A stretch of 64,000 nucleotides of DNA, from contig LLCB01000092.1 of NCBI GenBank assembly GCA_001414345.1, forward strand, positions 62,001 to 126,000, written 5' to 3'. Under the pieces are notes generated by a model. The model searched no databases. It was given only the letters and a program-made list of their open reading frames with translations, and was not told where the DNA came from. Of this stretch, positions 40,750 through 54,263 are shown one piece after another. Origin of the DNA: Hymenoscyphus infarciens (lineage: Eukaryota; Ascomycota; Leotiomycetes; Helotiales; Helotiaceae). Position numbers and translations under genes: made by a program. Every line of letters starts with the position of its first letter. Position 1 is the stretch's first letter.

Positions 40750-41850
40750 AGTCTTTAATTTACTATACTTTTAAACTATCTTATTATAAGATAGATATCT
40801 CTAGCTAAGCTTCTAGCTCTCTAATATTCTACTCTCTATTCCTTTAATATTCTTATCTTTTAATAATAAGTTCTTTAACTTTAAATTACTAAAAGAGTTA
40901 ATAAATAATATTATATTAAGTCTTAATAGAAGCTAATCTTTATAGAAGGAGGATAGTAGTAACTCTTTTAGTAACCCTTCTAATAATAATCTAAATAAAT
41001 ATAAAATATATAAAGATATAGTAAAATATCTAACTAATATAATTAAGCTATTTACTAAAAAGTATAAGACTAGTAAAAAGGATAATAAAGAACTTTAGTA
41101 TACTTTCTAAGAAGACTTCTAAAAATAGATAGTTAATAATTTTAATACTATAAAAGTAAGAGTAATATTAAGACTCTAATCTATACTTAAGTATTATAGA
41201 TATTATATACTAAATTATAAGAATATAAAGATAATAGAATTGCTTCTTTAAATACTTTAAGAGAATAAATAATCTAAACTCTTTTATAAGAAATTAGAAG
41301 AGATTATTTATTTAAGTAATACTTCTTTTAATAAACTTAAATAAAGAATTAATAATCTTATTCTAGATCTATTAAATCCTTTATATTAATTATTCTAAGA
41401 AGGATTTATATTAAAGATAATAAAGTTAATATTAAGATTATTTAAATTAAATTTACCTATACTAGAAGTATATTATATAGATCTTACTAAGTTAAATTAA
41501 AAGAGAGCTATTTTAAAAGCCTACTTTAGAGCTTACTTAAAGCTAAAATAACTTAATTTAGAAGTAAGATAGTTAAATTTCTCTAAGTTAAGTTAAAAGA
41601 GAGTCTATTTATCTACTTATAATTAGCTTATCTAGTATTATACCTAGTCTACTTTAAATAAGAACGTTTCTCTCTTTAATATAACTTTATTAAATATAGC
41701 TACTAATATAATTTCTCTTTTAAATTTAACTTTAAAATTACTAAAACTTACTTATTTTAGTAGTTTAAGTTAATAACCTAAGAAGCCTTAACTAGGATTC
41801 TCTCCTCTTATTCGTTCTCTTATATATCTACTCTTTTTAAATAGTAATCT
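40750..41850 (+). pseudogene. E3 copia gag remnant
   Basis: The plus-strand translation, ignoring TAA/TAG, gives a Ser/Asn-rich then Lys-rich protein with the helical pattern of a copia Gag. A possible RNA-binding region lies near 41,500-41,580. No zinc-knuckle cysteines can be confirmed after RIP. Assignment rests mainly on its place between the 5' LTR and integrase. Confidence 0.5.
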
Positions 41851-42249
41851 ACCTCTTTTAAGACCTTCTTAATTACTAATAAAGTACTCTTATATTCTAG
41901 AATATTAAGAGTACTAATATTCTTAATAACTAATCTATTAATAATCCTAGCCTAGATATATTAATATATTAAATTAACTTTTCTAATATTCTTAACTTTA
42001 AGGTTTTATATATTTATTAAAGAAAAAAAGAAAAACTTTTTTAGAATTAATAAAGTAACTCTAAAAGCCTTAAAATACGTTTAGACAATTATTAGATAGT
42101 CTAGAAAGAGACTAAAGTATTCTATAATTATACTAAATAATTATAGTAGTAGTAGTAATAGGAAAAAGAGAGGCTTATAAAGAGCCTCTATTCCCCTCTC
42201 TAGAGTATTAGTAACTAATAAAGATAGTATAACGAACTAAGGAGAGTAG

Positions 42250-43340
42250 AGTATAAGGGGATAGAAGAGAGTATTAGACTACGTAGACGCGATAGAGAAG
42301 AGCTTAATTTAAATAATACTTAACTTAGTAATAGAGGAGAGAGATATTAAAGTAATTATCGAAGTAGTAGGAAAAGTGCTTAAGTATAAGAGAACTAAGA
42401 AGAGAGAGGATAATACGATTATATACGGAATTCTAAGAGAGGAGCTTACTATTATAGTTAAGAGAATAGGAGGAATAAAGGAGCGTAGTCTAACGTAGGT
42501 AGAGAGAGCTAGAACTAGGAGACTATAAGAAGGGGTAGTAACTATACTATAAAGGGAATATATAGTACTAGCTAAATATATAAGAGAGATTATAGTCTAA
42601 GTAATAGAGATAAATAAAGAGAAGAATAAGCTATTACTAAAGGAGGTAATTAGAGCTATAAATATAGGTAGATATAAAGTAGAAGTAATAGTAGCTTAAA
42701 AGCTCTAGAGTAAAGATATTATAATAAGGTTTAAAAAAGAGAAGTAGGTAGAATATATATAAGATAATAGCTAAGTAAAGAAGGTATTTAGATAAGGAAT
42801 AGTAGTAGTAGTAAGAATACTAGTAGTACTTATAAAAAGAGCTTTAATAAATATACTTAAGAATAAGATAGAGAGTATACTATAAAGTATCTCTTAAGCC
42901 TCTAATATAAGAATACTAAAGATTATATAATAAGGAAATAGATATAAAGAGTATTAAGAATAAGAGGGACTAGCTTAAAAGAACTATATTCTTAAAGTAG
43001 TAATAATAAAAGAAGTAAGGAGGCTATATATAAGAGGAATACTATAAAAGGTATAATACTTCTTATATAAAAGATACGCCTTAAAGGTAGTAGTATAGAG
43101 GTACTATAAGTACTAAAAGTAGAGGTATATAATACGCTTCTATAAATAAGATAAGAGGTACGCCTAGTATATATATAAGAGGTATAAAGATAGTAAGAAA
43201 GAGTACTCTAGTAAGAAGGACTTAAAAGAATACCTAGTAAAGTATAAGAATTATAAAGGAGAATACCTAGTATTTATAAAAGAGTACTATATAAGAGAGT
43301 AATACTATAGATAAGTAAGAGAACGATATCTTAATAAAAT
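42250..43340 (+). pseudogene. LINE ORF1 (gag-like) remnant
   Basis: Plus-strand frame with charged coiled-coil-like sequence followed, near 43,090-43,300, by R-Y-Y-K-Y-x-K-x-R-Y-I-I-R-F-Y-K, which reads as a CCHC zinc knuckle whose Cys codons have become Tyr (TGT/TGC to TAT/TAC by G-to-A), then two similar units. ORF1 of Tad-type LINEs has this arrangement. Confidence 0.7.
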
Positions 43341-43649
43341 AACTATATTTATAAACCTATAAAGACTCTTAAAGAAGAGTAAGATAAGAATACCTTACTT
43401 ATTTACCTTTAACTAGAAAGAGGGCTTATAAAGCTTAAGAAAGAGGTAGAGATAGAGATCTATACTAAGAAGGCTAATAGATATAAATAAAGTAGGATAT
43501 ATAAATAGTAATAACCTAACCTAGTTCTTAGAGAGGCTAAGAAGCTCTCTTAGTATAATAAGAGATCTAAATAGAGAAGAAATAGAAGTAACCTAAACCT
43601 TACTTATAGAACTACTATAAGTATAATAGTACTATACTAGAATATAAGA

Positions 43650-44260
43650 AAGATACTAGAAGCTTTTAACATAGCTTTAAATTATAAGAAGGAATATAAT
43701 ATATTAGTAATCTAAGAACTAGTATAAAATAGTATAAGAGACTCCTCTAGCTACTTCTTAAGCTTAAGATATAATATAATCTAGTTAAATAGAGTAGTAG
43801 TGCTCTTTATATATAAAAGATATCTAAAAGCGAGCTAGATATATACTATAGATAAGAACTAGGTAAGTATAATAATAGAAGAGGGAGTAGATAAGACGAC
43901 GGTCTACTTAGTCTATAACTTATAGATAGAGTAGATATTAATTAAGGATATACTCTAATAAGTAAGACTAAGAAGAGCACTTATAATAAATAACCTAAAT
44001 ACTTACTACCTCTTATAAGATATATATAAGAGATATAATAGAAACGTAGACCTCGTTCTTAAACTCGCTACACTATAGGTACTAGAGAGGAACACACTTT
44101 ATAGTAAAGCTATATAGAGAAGAGAGAGCTCCTATAACTCTATAATTAACTTTATCTTCTCTACTAAGAACGTAGTAACTTAGTAAAGGTCTTTAGATCT
44201 ACTAGGATTAGACTATATAGCTTAACTTCTTATAATAGAAGTAGAAGGAAGAGGAAAGGT
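43650..44260 (+). pseudogene. LINE ORF2 AP endonuclease remnant
   Basis: Translation shows Y-N-I-L-V-I-x-E-P (the QEP motif), a Tyr/Asn-rich core with V-Y-N-L-x-I (from a VYNPW-like motif), A-L-I-I-N-N-L-N-T-Y (from a GDFN-type motif) and L-D-Y-I-A (from S-D-H). This is the order in LINE exonuclease-endonuclease-phosphatase domains. Catalytic residues are altered by RIP. Confidence 0.75.
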
Positions 44261-45089
44261 ACTATAAGCACTTAGATTTAGCTAGAAACTAATAGATAAG
44301 ATCTTAGTTAAAGTAAAAGCCTCTTACTTAGAAATACTTATAATCTAAAATATATAAGAACTTAAGAAGGTAGTATAAAGACTTATAAAAGACCTTTAAA
44401 AGATAGTAAAGGCCTTAATACTACTCTAGAAGCTAGATAAAGAGAGGATATAGCCTTAATAGAATATAGAGGTTAAAGAAACGTTAAAGAAGGTAAGGAG
44501 ATATAAAAGGACCTAGAAGAAGTACTAAATAGAGAGCTTAAGGTAATAGCTTAATAATACTTTTTAAAAACTCTAAATAGTTAGTAAAAAAGTAAAGATA
44601 AAGAGCTAGAGAAGAGTACTAGTAGAGGTAGTAAAAGATAAAAGGAAACTCTAGATACTTAAGAAGTAGACATACCTTAAAAGATATATAAGACTAGAAG
44701 TACTAGTACTACTAATACTTATATTACTTAATAGAATAAAAGATAAGACTTACTAAGAGAAGGCCTATATCTTTATAGAAAAGTTCTTCCTAGAGTTAAT
44801 AACTAACTACTTAAGCGTTCCTAATAGAGACTAGAATACTAAGAGCTTCTCTAAAAGGTACTTAATAAGCTAATATATAACTAAGAAGTATATTAAGATA
44901 GCTATAAGATTAGTATTATAGAAAGTGCTAAGATTTAATATACTAGTAAATAGCTTCTTAAAAGCTTATAATAAACTACTTTATAAAGTACTTACTATAA
45001 TAGTAGAAGTAAGCTTCTACTTATAATACTTCTTATCTTACTTCTACTATATAAAGGTAGTAGTACTAAGAAAACTAGGTAAAATAACT

Positions 45090-45790
45090 AAGGAGTAGAG
45101 TAAGGTAGAGGCCTACTAGCTAATAGTACTACTCTTAACTATAAGTAAGATCTTTAAAAAAGTAATAGTATAAAGGCTTATATAGCTTATAGAGGAAATA
45201 GTAATACTACTAAGACTATAGATAGATAACTAGAAGCACTGAAATATAGAGCTAGTAATTAGAATAGTAATAGAGAGTATATATATAGTATAAGAAAATA
45301 AGAGCTACGTATTCTTAGCTTAACTAGATATAATAAGAGCTTTTAACTAAGTAGACTATATATAGCTACTTTATATATTAAAAGAGAAGGAGGTTCTATA
45401 GTAAGTAGTAATATAGATAGAGAGCTTCCTCTTTAAATAAAGGGCTATACTATTCTTTAATAAACGATTAATAGATAAAAGAGACCTTAAATAAGGTGTC
45501 TTATAAAGATTAGTACTATTACTAATACTATTTATCCTCTTTACCTTAACGCTATATAAAGACTTAGTAAGAATTAATAAGCTTATTATAGTAAGCTTTA
45601 TAAATAATATAAATCTACTTATAATATTAAAAAGTATAGTAGTAAACTATAAGATACTTAAGATAGCTTAGAGAGTATATAATAAGTAGGTAAATAAGTA
45701 AGAGATAGCTTTTAGTCTAGAGAAGACGGTGCTTATATACTTTATAAGAATAAGAGTATTATAGAGAGAGATAGTCTAGTTTAAAGAGAT
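45090..45790 (+). pseudogene. LINE ORF2 reverse transcriptase remnant
   Basis: Translation shows K-I-F-K-K (from the KIFEK box), S-L-D-I-x-R-A-F-N-x-V-D-Y (palm Asp), L-V-L-L-L-I-L-F-I-L-F, and S-F-I-N-N-I-N-L-L (from a FxDDxxLL active site with both Asp now Asn) near 45,600. These are the canonical non-LTR RT motifs. Confidence 0.85.
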
Positions 45791-46479
45791 AAGGCTTATA
45801 CTAGTTAAATATATAAGGTTCTTAAAAGTAGAGCTTAATAAGAAACTAAACTAGAAGGTATACTAAGAAAGAGTCTAGAAGAAGCTTATAATATAGACTT
45901 TTATACTTATAAGGCTTACTAGAAAAACGTAAGAAGTAGACTACTACTAAGTAAGGTAGATATATATAGTAGTAATAAGGAGTGTAATAGTATATAGAGC
46001 GTTAGCGTAGTACTATACTATACTAAAAGGAGGGAATATAAAGGGAATAGTAAGGAGCTTCTTTATATAATAATTAGAATACTTATAAGTAGTAATAGAG
46101 GTATATAAAGCTACTCTAGTTTAAAACTTAGAAGTTAAAGTAGACTATATATTAATTAACTTATATCTTAACTTATAAGTAGCTACTTTTAAGAGAAAGT
46201 TTTAAAAGTCTAAGCTAGAGGAACTAATCTAGAATATCTATAGATATATAGTAATATAACTAAAGAGGAGAAGAAGAGGTAGACTAATAAAGGTAAGGAA
46301 TATAATACTATACTTATAGAAAGTAAGATAGAAGTAGGAAAGGGAGTAGAGAGTAAGAAGAGCGAGATTTAAGTATAATACTATACTTATAGAATAAAAG
46401 AACTACTTAGAGACTTAAAGGAGAAGGACTTAAGAGAGGAACTTAATATAATATATAGAAGCGTTAGATAAAGTAGACT

Positions 46480-46720
46480 TAGATAAATAAGAGCTATAAA
46501 AGGTTTATAAAGAGCTTATTAAAGTAAAGAGCTTACTACTTATCTAGATATAAATAAAAGTAATAGGACTAAACGTCTTCCTCTTTATAAGAAGAGTACT
46601 AAACTAGGTTATACTATAGTATATTTATATAGGTAGTAGGGAGATAGTAGGATACCTAGTTCTATTTTACTAGAATATTTTATAAGAAAGAGATATACTT
46701 ATAAGAGCTCTAAAGAAGAG
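46480..46720 (+). pseudogene. LINE ORF2 C-terminal region remnant
   Basis: A segment resembling the end of fungal LINE ORF2 (an L-R-I-G-x-I-G-L-N-x-F-L pattern followed by former Cys/His positions) precedes an Arg/Glu-rich tail. Whether an RNase H domain stood between RT and this region cannot be decided by eye. Confidence 0.45.
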
Positions 46721-49089
46721 GATCGAGGATCTATAAGAGCTAAGAGAGGCACTAGTAGATAGGAAACTAGTACTAAGAGTAACTACTTAGCTACTTAGGC
46801 TAGGGAGACTCTAAGAGTATAGGCTAGTACTAGAATTACTTAAAGAGAGAGAGGAGAGTAAGAAAGAGGTAAAAGAAAGGAAGGAATAGGAGGAGAAAGC
46901 TAAGGTATACTAGAAAGTAAGACCTTAGCTCTAATAATTCTAAAGGTAAATATACCTCTTATACTACTAATATATATCTTAATAGGTTAAATATACTAAC
47001 CTACTATACCTCTCTACTATATTACTAAGTTAGAGAGATAAGCTTTAAATAGATAGTAGTAGGAACCGAAGAAAAGGAGAATTATACTTATAAGGAAGCT
47101 TAAAAGACGAAGAAGAACGAGCTAAAAGGCTATATAAACTAGAATAGAAGATATACTACTTACTCTTAGAGCTCGGCCTACAGCCTACGCAGCGTAAGAA
47201 TAATAATAATAATATATTTATTAAAGCTATAATATCTAAATAGTAGTTTTAGATATTATATAATAGACCTAGATCTTATTTATTCTTCTCCTTATCTTTA
47301 TTAGTTAGATATTCCTAGTTAAAATCTATAGTATAGTAAGATACTATATAACTTATTTTCTAGAGAAATTACTAACATTTCTAAGGTATATATAAAGGAA
47401 ATATAATATAGTAGGAAGAAGAATAACTTTAACTTTAAGTTTAATATATTTTATAATATCTATTTTTATAATAGTATATTATTATTATTTAGCCTTTCTT
47501 ATAATACTTAAGAGACTTATACTTATTTATTATTATACTACTATTATATATAAAAGTAAACTCTTATTTATAGATATATATAAAAATATCTAAAATTACT
47601 TTAAAAATGATTTCTATTACTAAAACGTCTTTTCTAAATAGAACGTCCTTTAATATAAATAATTTAAGACTAATAATACTAATAAATTAGTATCTTAATA
47701 TCTTAAGTTATACTTAGATAAACTTAATAAACTCTTCTATAGTTTATATTTTAAGCTTTAGAATAAGCGTACCTTTATAAATAAAATTATAATAGGATAT
47801 TAAAATATAGTAGAATTCTATACTACTCTTAGAAAAGCTCTTCTAAATAGGAACCTCTAATCTACTATTAACACTTTATACTAATCTATTAATAATTATA
47901 AGAACCTTTATAAAAGTAGTATAAGAATAATAAGTTAATAAATATATATTATAAAAGAATTAGAAGTAGAATAATATACTATTAACTAAAAATTTTATAG
48001 TAACTATATATCTAATTACTTTATAAATTCTTTAAGATTTAAGAGAGTATATTAGATTTATAAGAAGCTAAATTATTAGTTTTAAGATTACTTTAAAAAT
48101 AAGTAGGATTAATATATAGAATAATATTATTAATAACTTAAAAGAAAGTATAAGAATACTTTTAAAGAAAAGAGCTTTAACTATAATATCTAATAATATA
48201 TTTTAAATATAGAAGAGCTTTATAATAATTTAAATATTAACTAATTAGAAGAGATATTTATTATTAATAACCTTCTATTTCTTAATATTAAACTAGATAA
48301 TAATATTTAATAATTTATTACTTTTTATAATATTATTAATACTATTAATACTAAATAAATTATTTCTAAATTAGCTAATACTTCTTTTATTTATTTAATA
48401 ATTAGAAATATTTAAGAGGACTATAAGACTAAGGAATATAAGACCTTTATATAGCATAGTACTAAAAGATATAAGAAGACTAAATTCTTTAGTATTATAA
48501 TTAATACTAGTACTACTAAATACTCTACTATTAGATATAACTAATTCCTAGTATATAATAACCTTATATATAAATTACTATTATTATTAAATAGTAGCTT
48601 TATAGTTATTTTTAGAATTAGTAATACTTAATCTATTAAGAAGGTAAAAATAATAACTCTTATTAATATTATTAACTTTTATATATATTAGTTTAATACT
48701 TTATTTTTACTTTTTATTAAAGATATAGACTAACTAAGAGTATCTTATAATAATATTAAAGACTTTTTTATTAAAAAGTATAAAAGTAAAAAGGAAGTTT
48801 TCCTAATAATCTACTAATTTAGTTATCTCTTTCTATTATAAAATAGAGCTATTACTACTTATATATAATAATTCCTAAGCTTACTTATAGATATTAAGCT
48901 TATATATTTCTATTAATAATTTAACTATCTATCTATTACTAGATTATTAATACTTTTAAAGTATACTAGAAAAGACTTTAATTCTAAAGTATTTAACTAT
49001 CTAACTAAATTCTATAAATTTTATTAAAAGTATAAGATATTCTCTAGTTAATTTAAATTTACTCTATATAATAATAAGATAGACTTTAA

Positions 49090-49660
49090 CTTTATAGTTA
49101 TTATAGATATTATATATATTAAAAAAAGCCTATTATTATATATTATTAACCTAGCTACTTACTTCTAAGCTAGCTATTAGTTAAGAAATATAACTTTAAA
49201 ACATATATTTAAGAAGTTCTTTAAATATTAGGTTAACACTTACTTAGAACCTTTAGTAATAATTGTTACTAATACTAGTAAGAATCTTATAAGTAAGGAA
49301 TTTATCTAATAAGTAAAAGCTATAAGAATAACTATTATGTCTATATTTATAAAGGTATATAATTTAATTAGAATTATTAAATAATATTATAAACTAATTT
49401 ATTAAGCTTATTAAATATTTAAAGAAGCTTATCTAGACCTTACTAAGGATATACTTTTATAAATAGCTTTTAAGATAATTAATAATACTACTAGCCTAGA
49501 TAGCCTTATCTCTATACTTCTTATTTTTAAAGTATATACTTATATATTAGATAATAATACTTTATCTCTTAGAATAGCCTAAAGAGCTATAATATATAAT
49601 AAAGCTTAAGATAAGGTATAAAAGATATAAGTAAAAAGATAAGTTAATAATACTCTAAAT
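49090..49660 (+). pseudogene. E3 copia integrase core remnant
   Basis: Plus-strand translation shows I-I-D-I-I-Y-I (first catalytic Asp), L-R-N-I-T-L-K-H, then I-V-T-N-T-S-K-N (second Asp changed to Asn, a G-to-A change) and I-S-K-E-F, with a degraded E-R-Y-H region near 49,370. This is the retroviral-type D,D-35-E core in the version found in fungal copia elements. Confidence 0.8.
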
Positions 49661-50329
49661 ACTTAGAATAGTTCTAATAAGAATTATTTATATAATTTAC
49701 TTCTAAATTCTAACGTTCTTATTTAGTAAGAAAAGAGTAAATAGACTAAACCTTTTAAATTAATTAGTATTAATAATAAGAAGTATATTATTAAATTACT
49801 TAGTAAACCTACTAAATTTAGATCTATAGTTATAAAGCCTTATTATTCCTCTCTCTTATAGTATAAAGATCTTATTCTAGATAAGGATTAGCTAACTAAG
49901 AATACTAATTAAGAAGTATAATAATTTAAAGACCTAGAATTAGAAATAGACCTTAATACTTTACTATTATCTTCTATAGTAATACGCTCTTAATTAATAC
50001 TAGTTCTAATTCCTAAACTAATTCTATTAACTATATTACTAAAGTAAAAGAGAGAATAACTACTAAAGAATTTAAAAGTTCTCTTCTAATTCCTAGAATA
50101 TCTTAATCTTATTAATACTTATATATTTAAGACTAGTATATTTAAGATCTTTGTCTAAAACGAGGTTAATAGAAAGGAATGTTTTATCTAATATAATAAA
50201 GATGTCTTTAAGACTTTATATTCTACTAAATTAAATAGTATATAAGAAGGTATATATATTAGTATATATTAATCTAAATTTAAGAGCCTTACTAATAAAG
50301 GTATACTTAAAATAATTACTTATAACTAA

Positions 50330-50830
50330 CTTCTAAAAGAGGCTAGAATATTTAAATCTAAATTTATTAATACTATTAAATTCTCTAGTATAGTATAAGT
50401 TATAGAAAAGTTAAGATTAATAATCTAAGAATTTAATAATAATAGTAAAAAGGTTATTCTTATCTAATTACTTATAATCTAATATATAAACTAGAGACTT
50501 ATTATTACTCTTTTTATTATATTTTACTAATAATTTAGCTTCTTTTTAAGAGATATTTCTTAGGCTTATATATAGTCTATTACTTAATTAGGATAATAAA
50601 TTTTTACTTATTTACTAAAGAATAAAGGATAATAGAAGAGAATTATCTAAGAAGTAATAAGACTTCTTTATAGTATTATAGAAGCTAAAAACTATTAGTT
50701 TAATATCTATTAAAAGTATTACTTAAAAGTACTTTAAATAAAAGAATTAATATATAATCTTTACCTTTTATATATTAATAAGAAATAATACTTTAATATT
50801 ATAAGTCTTTAAACTATTAATACCCTTATC
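50330..50830 (+). pseudogene. E3 copia reverse transcriptase remnant
   Basis: Motifs in order: V-I-E-K-L-R-L-I-I, then L-R-D-I-S-x-A-Y-I (palm motif with the first catalytic Asp), I-F-T-Y-L, and L-L-Y-S-I-I-E-A-K-N-Y. These match copia RT (RLV, RDITQAY and LYGxPEAG-type motifs). It lies downstream of integrase, which separates copia from gypsy. Confidence 0.85.
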
Positions 50831-51319
50831 TTTACTAATAAAGGATTTGCTAATAATAAGGAATTAAAACTTAAAAAAGCTAAATTTACTACTAAGGACT
50901 ATAAGAAATTAACTAAAGACTATCTACTTAAATTTAATAGAAGTAAAATTATAATTAATTTCTTAGACTTACTTAATTCTAAAGTTATATTTATCTAGGA
51001 TTATTCTAAGAATATTAAATTAGTAAGCGTTAAGCTTACTAATCTTAAAAGCTCTTATAATATAATTTAATTAAAGGCTTCTATAAAAGAATAATATATT
51101 ATATAACGTACTTATAGAGCTTATATAGCTATAGTATTATAACTAGAAGCTACTTTCGATTTATTAACTACTATCTAAATAGTTAACTCTTAAAAAGAAG
51201 ATATTAACACTCTTAATAAAAGACTTTAATAGTAAATTAATAATCTTAATAAAAGACTTACTTATATAGAAATAAATCTAGAAAGTCTTAAATTAATTCT
51301 ATTTACTAATTCCTCTTTT

Positions 51320-51830
51320 ACTAATAATAAGGATTATACTTTATAAATTAGATATGTTCTTATACTAGTAGATAAAGATAATAAAGCTAATATCTTATAC
51401 TAGTTATTTATAAAGTATAAGAGAGTTACTTATAGTATTTTAGCCTCTAAGTTATACGCTTTAAGTAGAGGATTTAATATTACTAGTACTATTAAATCGA
51501 TAATTAAGCTTATTCTTAATTAATTAGTTCTATTTATAATTTATACTAATTCTAAGTTAATTTATAACTATCTTATAAGACTTAGTACTACTAAGGAAAA
51601 GAGACTAATAATCGATATTATAAGACTTTAATAAGTATATAAATGTTAAAAGATCTATAATATTAAATAGATTAATAGTATAAATAATCTTATAAATACT
51701 ATAACTAAATCTAAGCCTTATAATACTTTAAAAGATCTTATTAATACTAATAGATTAAAGGTAAAAGTAATAGAATAGGTAGAATATAAGGAAGATAGAT
51801 ATATAAGAAATATAGATAAATAAGTAAGAA
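51320..51830 (+). pseudogene. E3 copia RNase H remnant
   Basis: Translation gives S-I-L-A-S-K-L-Y-A-L (from an SxLxSELYAL-type motif), T-N-S-K-L-I-Y (catalytic TDSK with Asp to Asn) and a terminal I-N-T-I-T-K-S-K-P (from A-D-A-M-T-K-like). It is the last domain before the 3' LTR. Unusually few stops remain in its last 80 codons. Confidence 0.85.
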
Positions 51831-51965
51831 TAGATAAGTAGAATAGAGTATTCTAATTAGCTAGATAAACAGAATAGAGAGCTCTTATTAGTAGATTTTA
51901 TTAATCTCTTTTAATTATATTTTTAATAGTTTTTACTAATATATCTTACTTCTAAGTTACCCTAG

Positions 51966-52155
51966 TATTAAGATAATTATAAAGTAAATATATCGGTTCT
52001 AGTTACTTAATTAGATAGTAGAATAAGGCCTATTTATACTTAGACCTTTATACTTATAGATAGACACGTATAAATAAATAACTACTTTTTACGTTACCTT
52101 TTAATCTCTTAAAGAGAGATAGGAAGACCCTATTTATAACCTAGTTATACTAATA
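51966..52155 (+). repeat. E3 3' LTR (190 bp)
   Basis: Begins TATTAAGATAATTATAAAG and ends GTTATACTAATA. It directly follows the RNase H remnant. Confidence 0.9.
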
Positions 52156-54263
52156 ATACTAAAGAGTATTCTATTTAGAAAGAACGTTTTAGTAATAGGA
52201 ATTATCTTTAAAGTAATCTTAAATATTTTTATATATATTTATAAATAAGAGTTTACTTTTATATATAATAGTAATATAATAATAAGTAAGTATAAGTCTC
52301 TTAAGTATTATAAGAAAAGCTAAATAATAGTATATAATTAGTATACTATTATAAAGATAGATATTATAAAATATATTAAGCTTAAAGTTAAAGTTATTCT
52401 TCTTTCTACTATATTATATTTCCTTTATATATATTTTAAAAATATTAGTAATTTCTTTAGAAAATAAGTTATATAGTATCTTACTATATTATAGATTTTA
52501 ACTAAGAATATCTAGCTAGTAAAGATAGGAGAGAAAATAAATAAAATCTAGATCTATTATATAGTATTTAAAACTACTATCTAGATATTATAGCTTTAAT
52601 AGATATATAAAACCTTAAAGTTAAGAATATTAAGAGAGTTAATTTAATATATTAATATATCTAGACTAAGATTATTAATAAGTTAGTTATTAGAGATATT
52701 AGTACTTCTAACGTTCTAAGATATAGAGGTACTTTATTAGTAATTAAGGAGGTTTTAGAAAGAGTAGATTACTATTTAAAGAAGGTAGATATATAAAGGA
52801 ATGAATAAGAGGAGAGAATCTTAGTTAAGGCTTTTTAAGTTATTAACTTAAACTACTAAAATAAATAAGTTTTAATAATTTTAAAGTTAAATTTAGAAGA
52901 GGAATTATACTAGTAGCTATATTTAATAAAGTTATATTAAAGGGGAGAACGTCTTTATCTAGAGTAGGCTAGGTATAATACTAAGTAGGCTAATTATAAG
53001 TAGATAGATAAGCTCTCTTTTAGCTTAACTTAGAGAAATTTAACTATCTTACTTCTAAATCGGGTTATTTTAGCTCTAAGTAGGCTTTAAAGTAAGCTTC
53101 TAAAATAGCTCTCTTTTAACTTAACTTAGTAAGATCTATATAATATACCTCTAATATAAGTAAATTCGATTTAGATAATCTTAATATTAACTTTACTATC
53201 TTTAATATAGATCTTTCTTAAGATAATTAATATAAAGGATTTAATAGATCTAGGATAAGATTATTAATTCTCTATTTAAGTTTATTAGAAGAAGTATTAT
53301 TTAAACGAATAATCTCTTTTAATTCCTTATAAGAGGGTCTAGATTATTTATCCTCTTAAAGTGTTTAAAGGAGTAATTCTACTATCTTTATATTCTTATA
53401 ATTTAGTATATAATATTTATAGTACTTAAGTATAGATTAGAGTCTTAATACTACTCTTACTTTTATAGTATTAAAGTAACTATTTATTCTTAAAAGTCTT
53501 CTTAGAAAGTATATTAAAGTTCTTTATTATCTTCTTTACTAGTCTTATACTTTCTAGTAAATAGCTTAACTATATTAGTTAAGTATTCTACTATATCTTT
53601 ATATATTTTATATTTATTTAGATTATTATTAGAAGAGTTACTAGAGGAGTTACTACTATCCTTCTTTTATAGAGATTAGCTTCTATTAAGGCTTAATATA
53701 GTATTATTTTTTAACTCTTTTAGTAATTTAAAGTTAAAGAACTTATTATTAGAAGATAAGGATATTAAAGGAATAGAGAGTAGAATATTAGAGGGCTAGA
53801 AGCCTAGCTAGAGATACCTATCTTATAGTAAGATAGTCTAAAAGTATAGTAAATTAAAGACCTAAAATAAGAGGTAAATGTCTTAGTAAATTTAAGAAGA
53901 GAATTTAAATAAGAATTATATATTTTTAGTAGTATTATAAGGTTTTTAAAGAGAGTAATAGATTAATACTTTTAAAGTGTTTATTAATAGGCTAGGGAAG
54001 TGTTAAATTAGTCGGTTTTATAATAATTAATTAAAGGAACGATTAATAGATCTATAGTTCTTTTTAGAGATAAAAGAATACTAGGATAGAAACTCTTTAT
54101 AGTAGTAAAAGTTAATCTCCTACTAGGATAGAAAGGAGGCTTTTACTCTATAACTACTTATAATATTATATCTTTACTAGAATAGGAGAGATAATACTAC
54201 TAAAATAAAAAGCGTTTAATATAAGTAACTAAGTAACCTAATCTATATATATATACTAATTAG

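Larger units (their letters stand above)
42023..47211 (+). mobile_element. Tad-like LINE retrotransposon nested in E3
   Basis: No LTRs. A 15-bp direct duplication, ATATATTTATTAAAG (42,008-42,022 and 47,212-47,226), flanks 5,189 bp that end in a (TAA)n tail at about 47,196-47,211, as expected for target-primed reverse transcription. Plus-strand contents: ORF1 with zinc knuckles, then ORF2 with AP-type endonuclease, reverse transcriptase and a C-terminal Cys/His-type region. The size and two-ORF layout fit the Tad1 clade of fungal LINEs. RIP stops break both ORFs. The 5' end, starting AAAAAAAGAAAAAC, appears complete because the E3 sequence on both sides is contiguous. Confidence 0.88.
40159..52155 (+). 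mobile_element. Ty1/copia element E3, carrying a nested LINE
   Basis: Two 190-bp LTRs in the opposite orientation to E1/E2 (40,159-40,348 and 51,966-52,155), flanked by an ATACT duplication (40,154-40,158 and 52,156-52,160). Removing it joins E1 sequence that runs unbroken in E2 near 35,695. Removing the LINE and its 15-bp duplication leaves about 6,793 bp, the family length. Plus-strand order is gag (about 40.75-41.85 kb), LINE insertion, integrase, reverse transcriptase, RNase H, LTR, which is diagnostic of Ty1/copia. RIP-inactivated. Confidence 0.92.
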
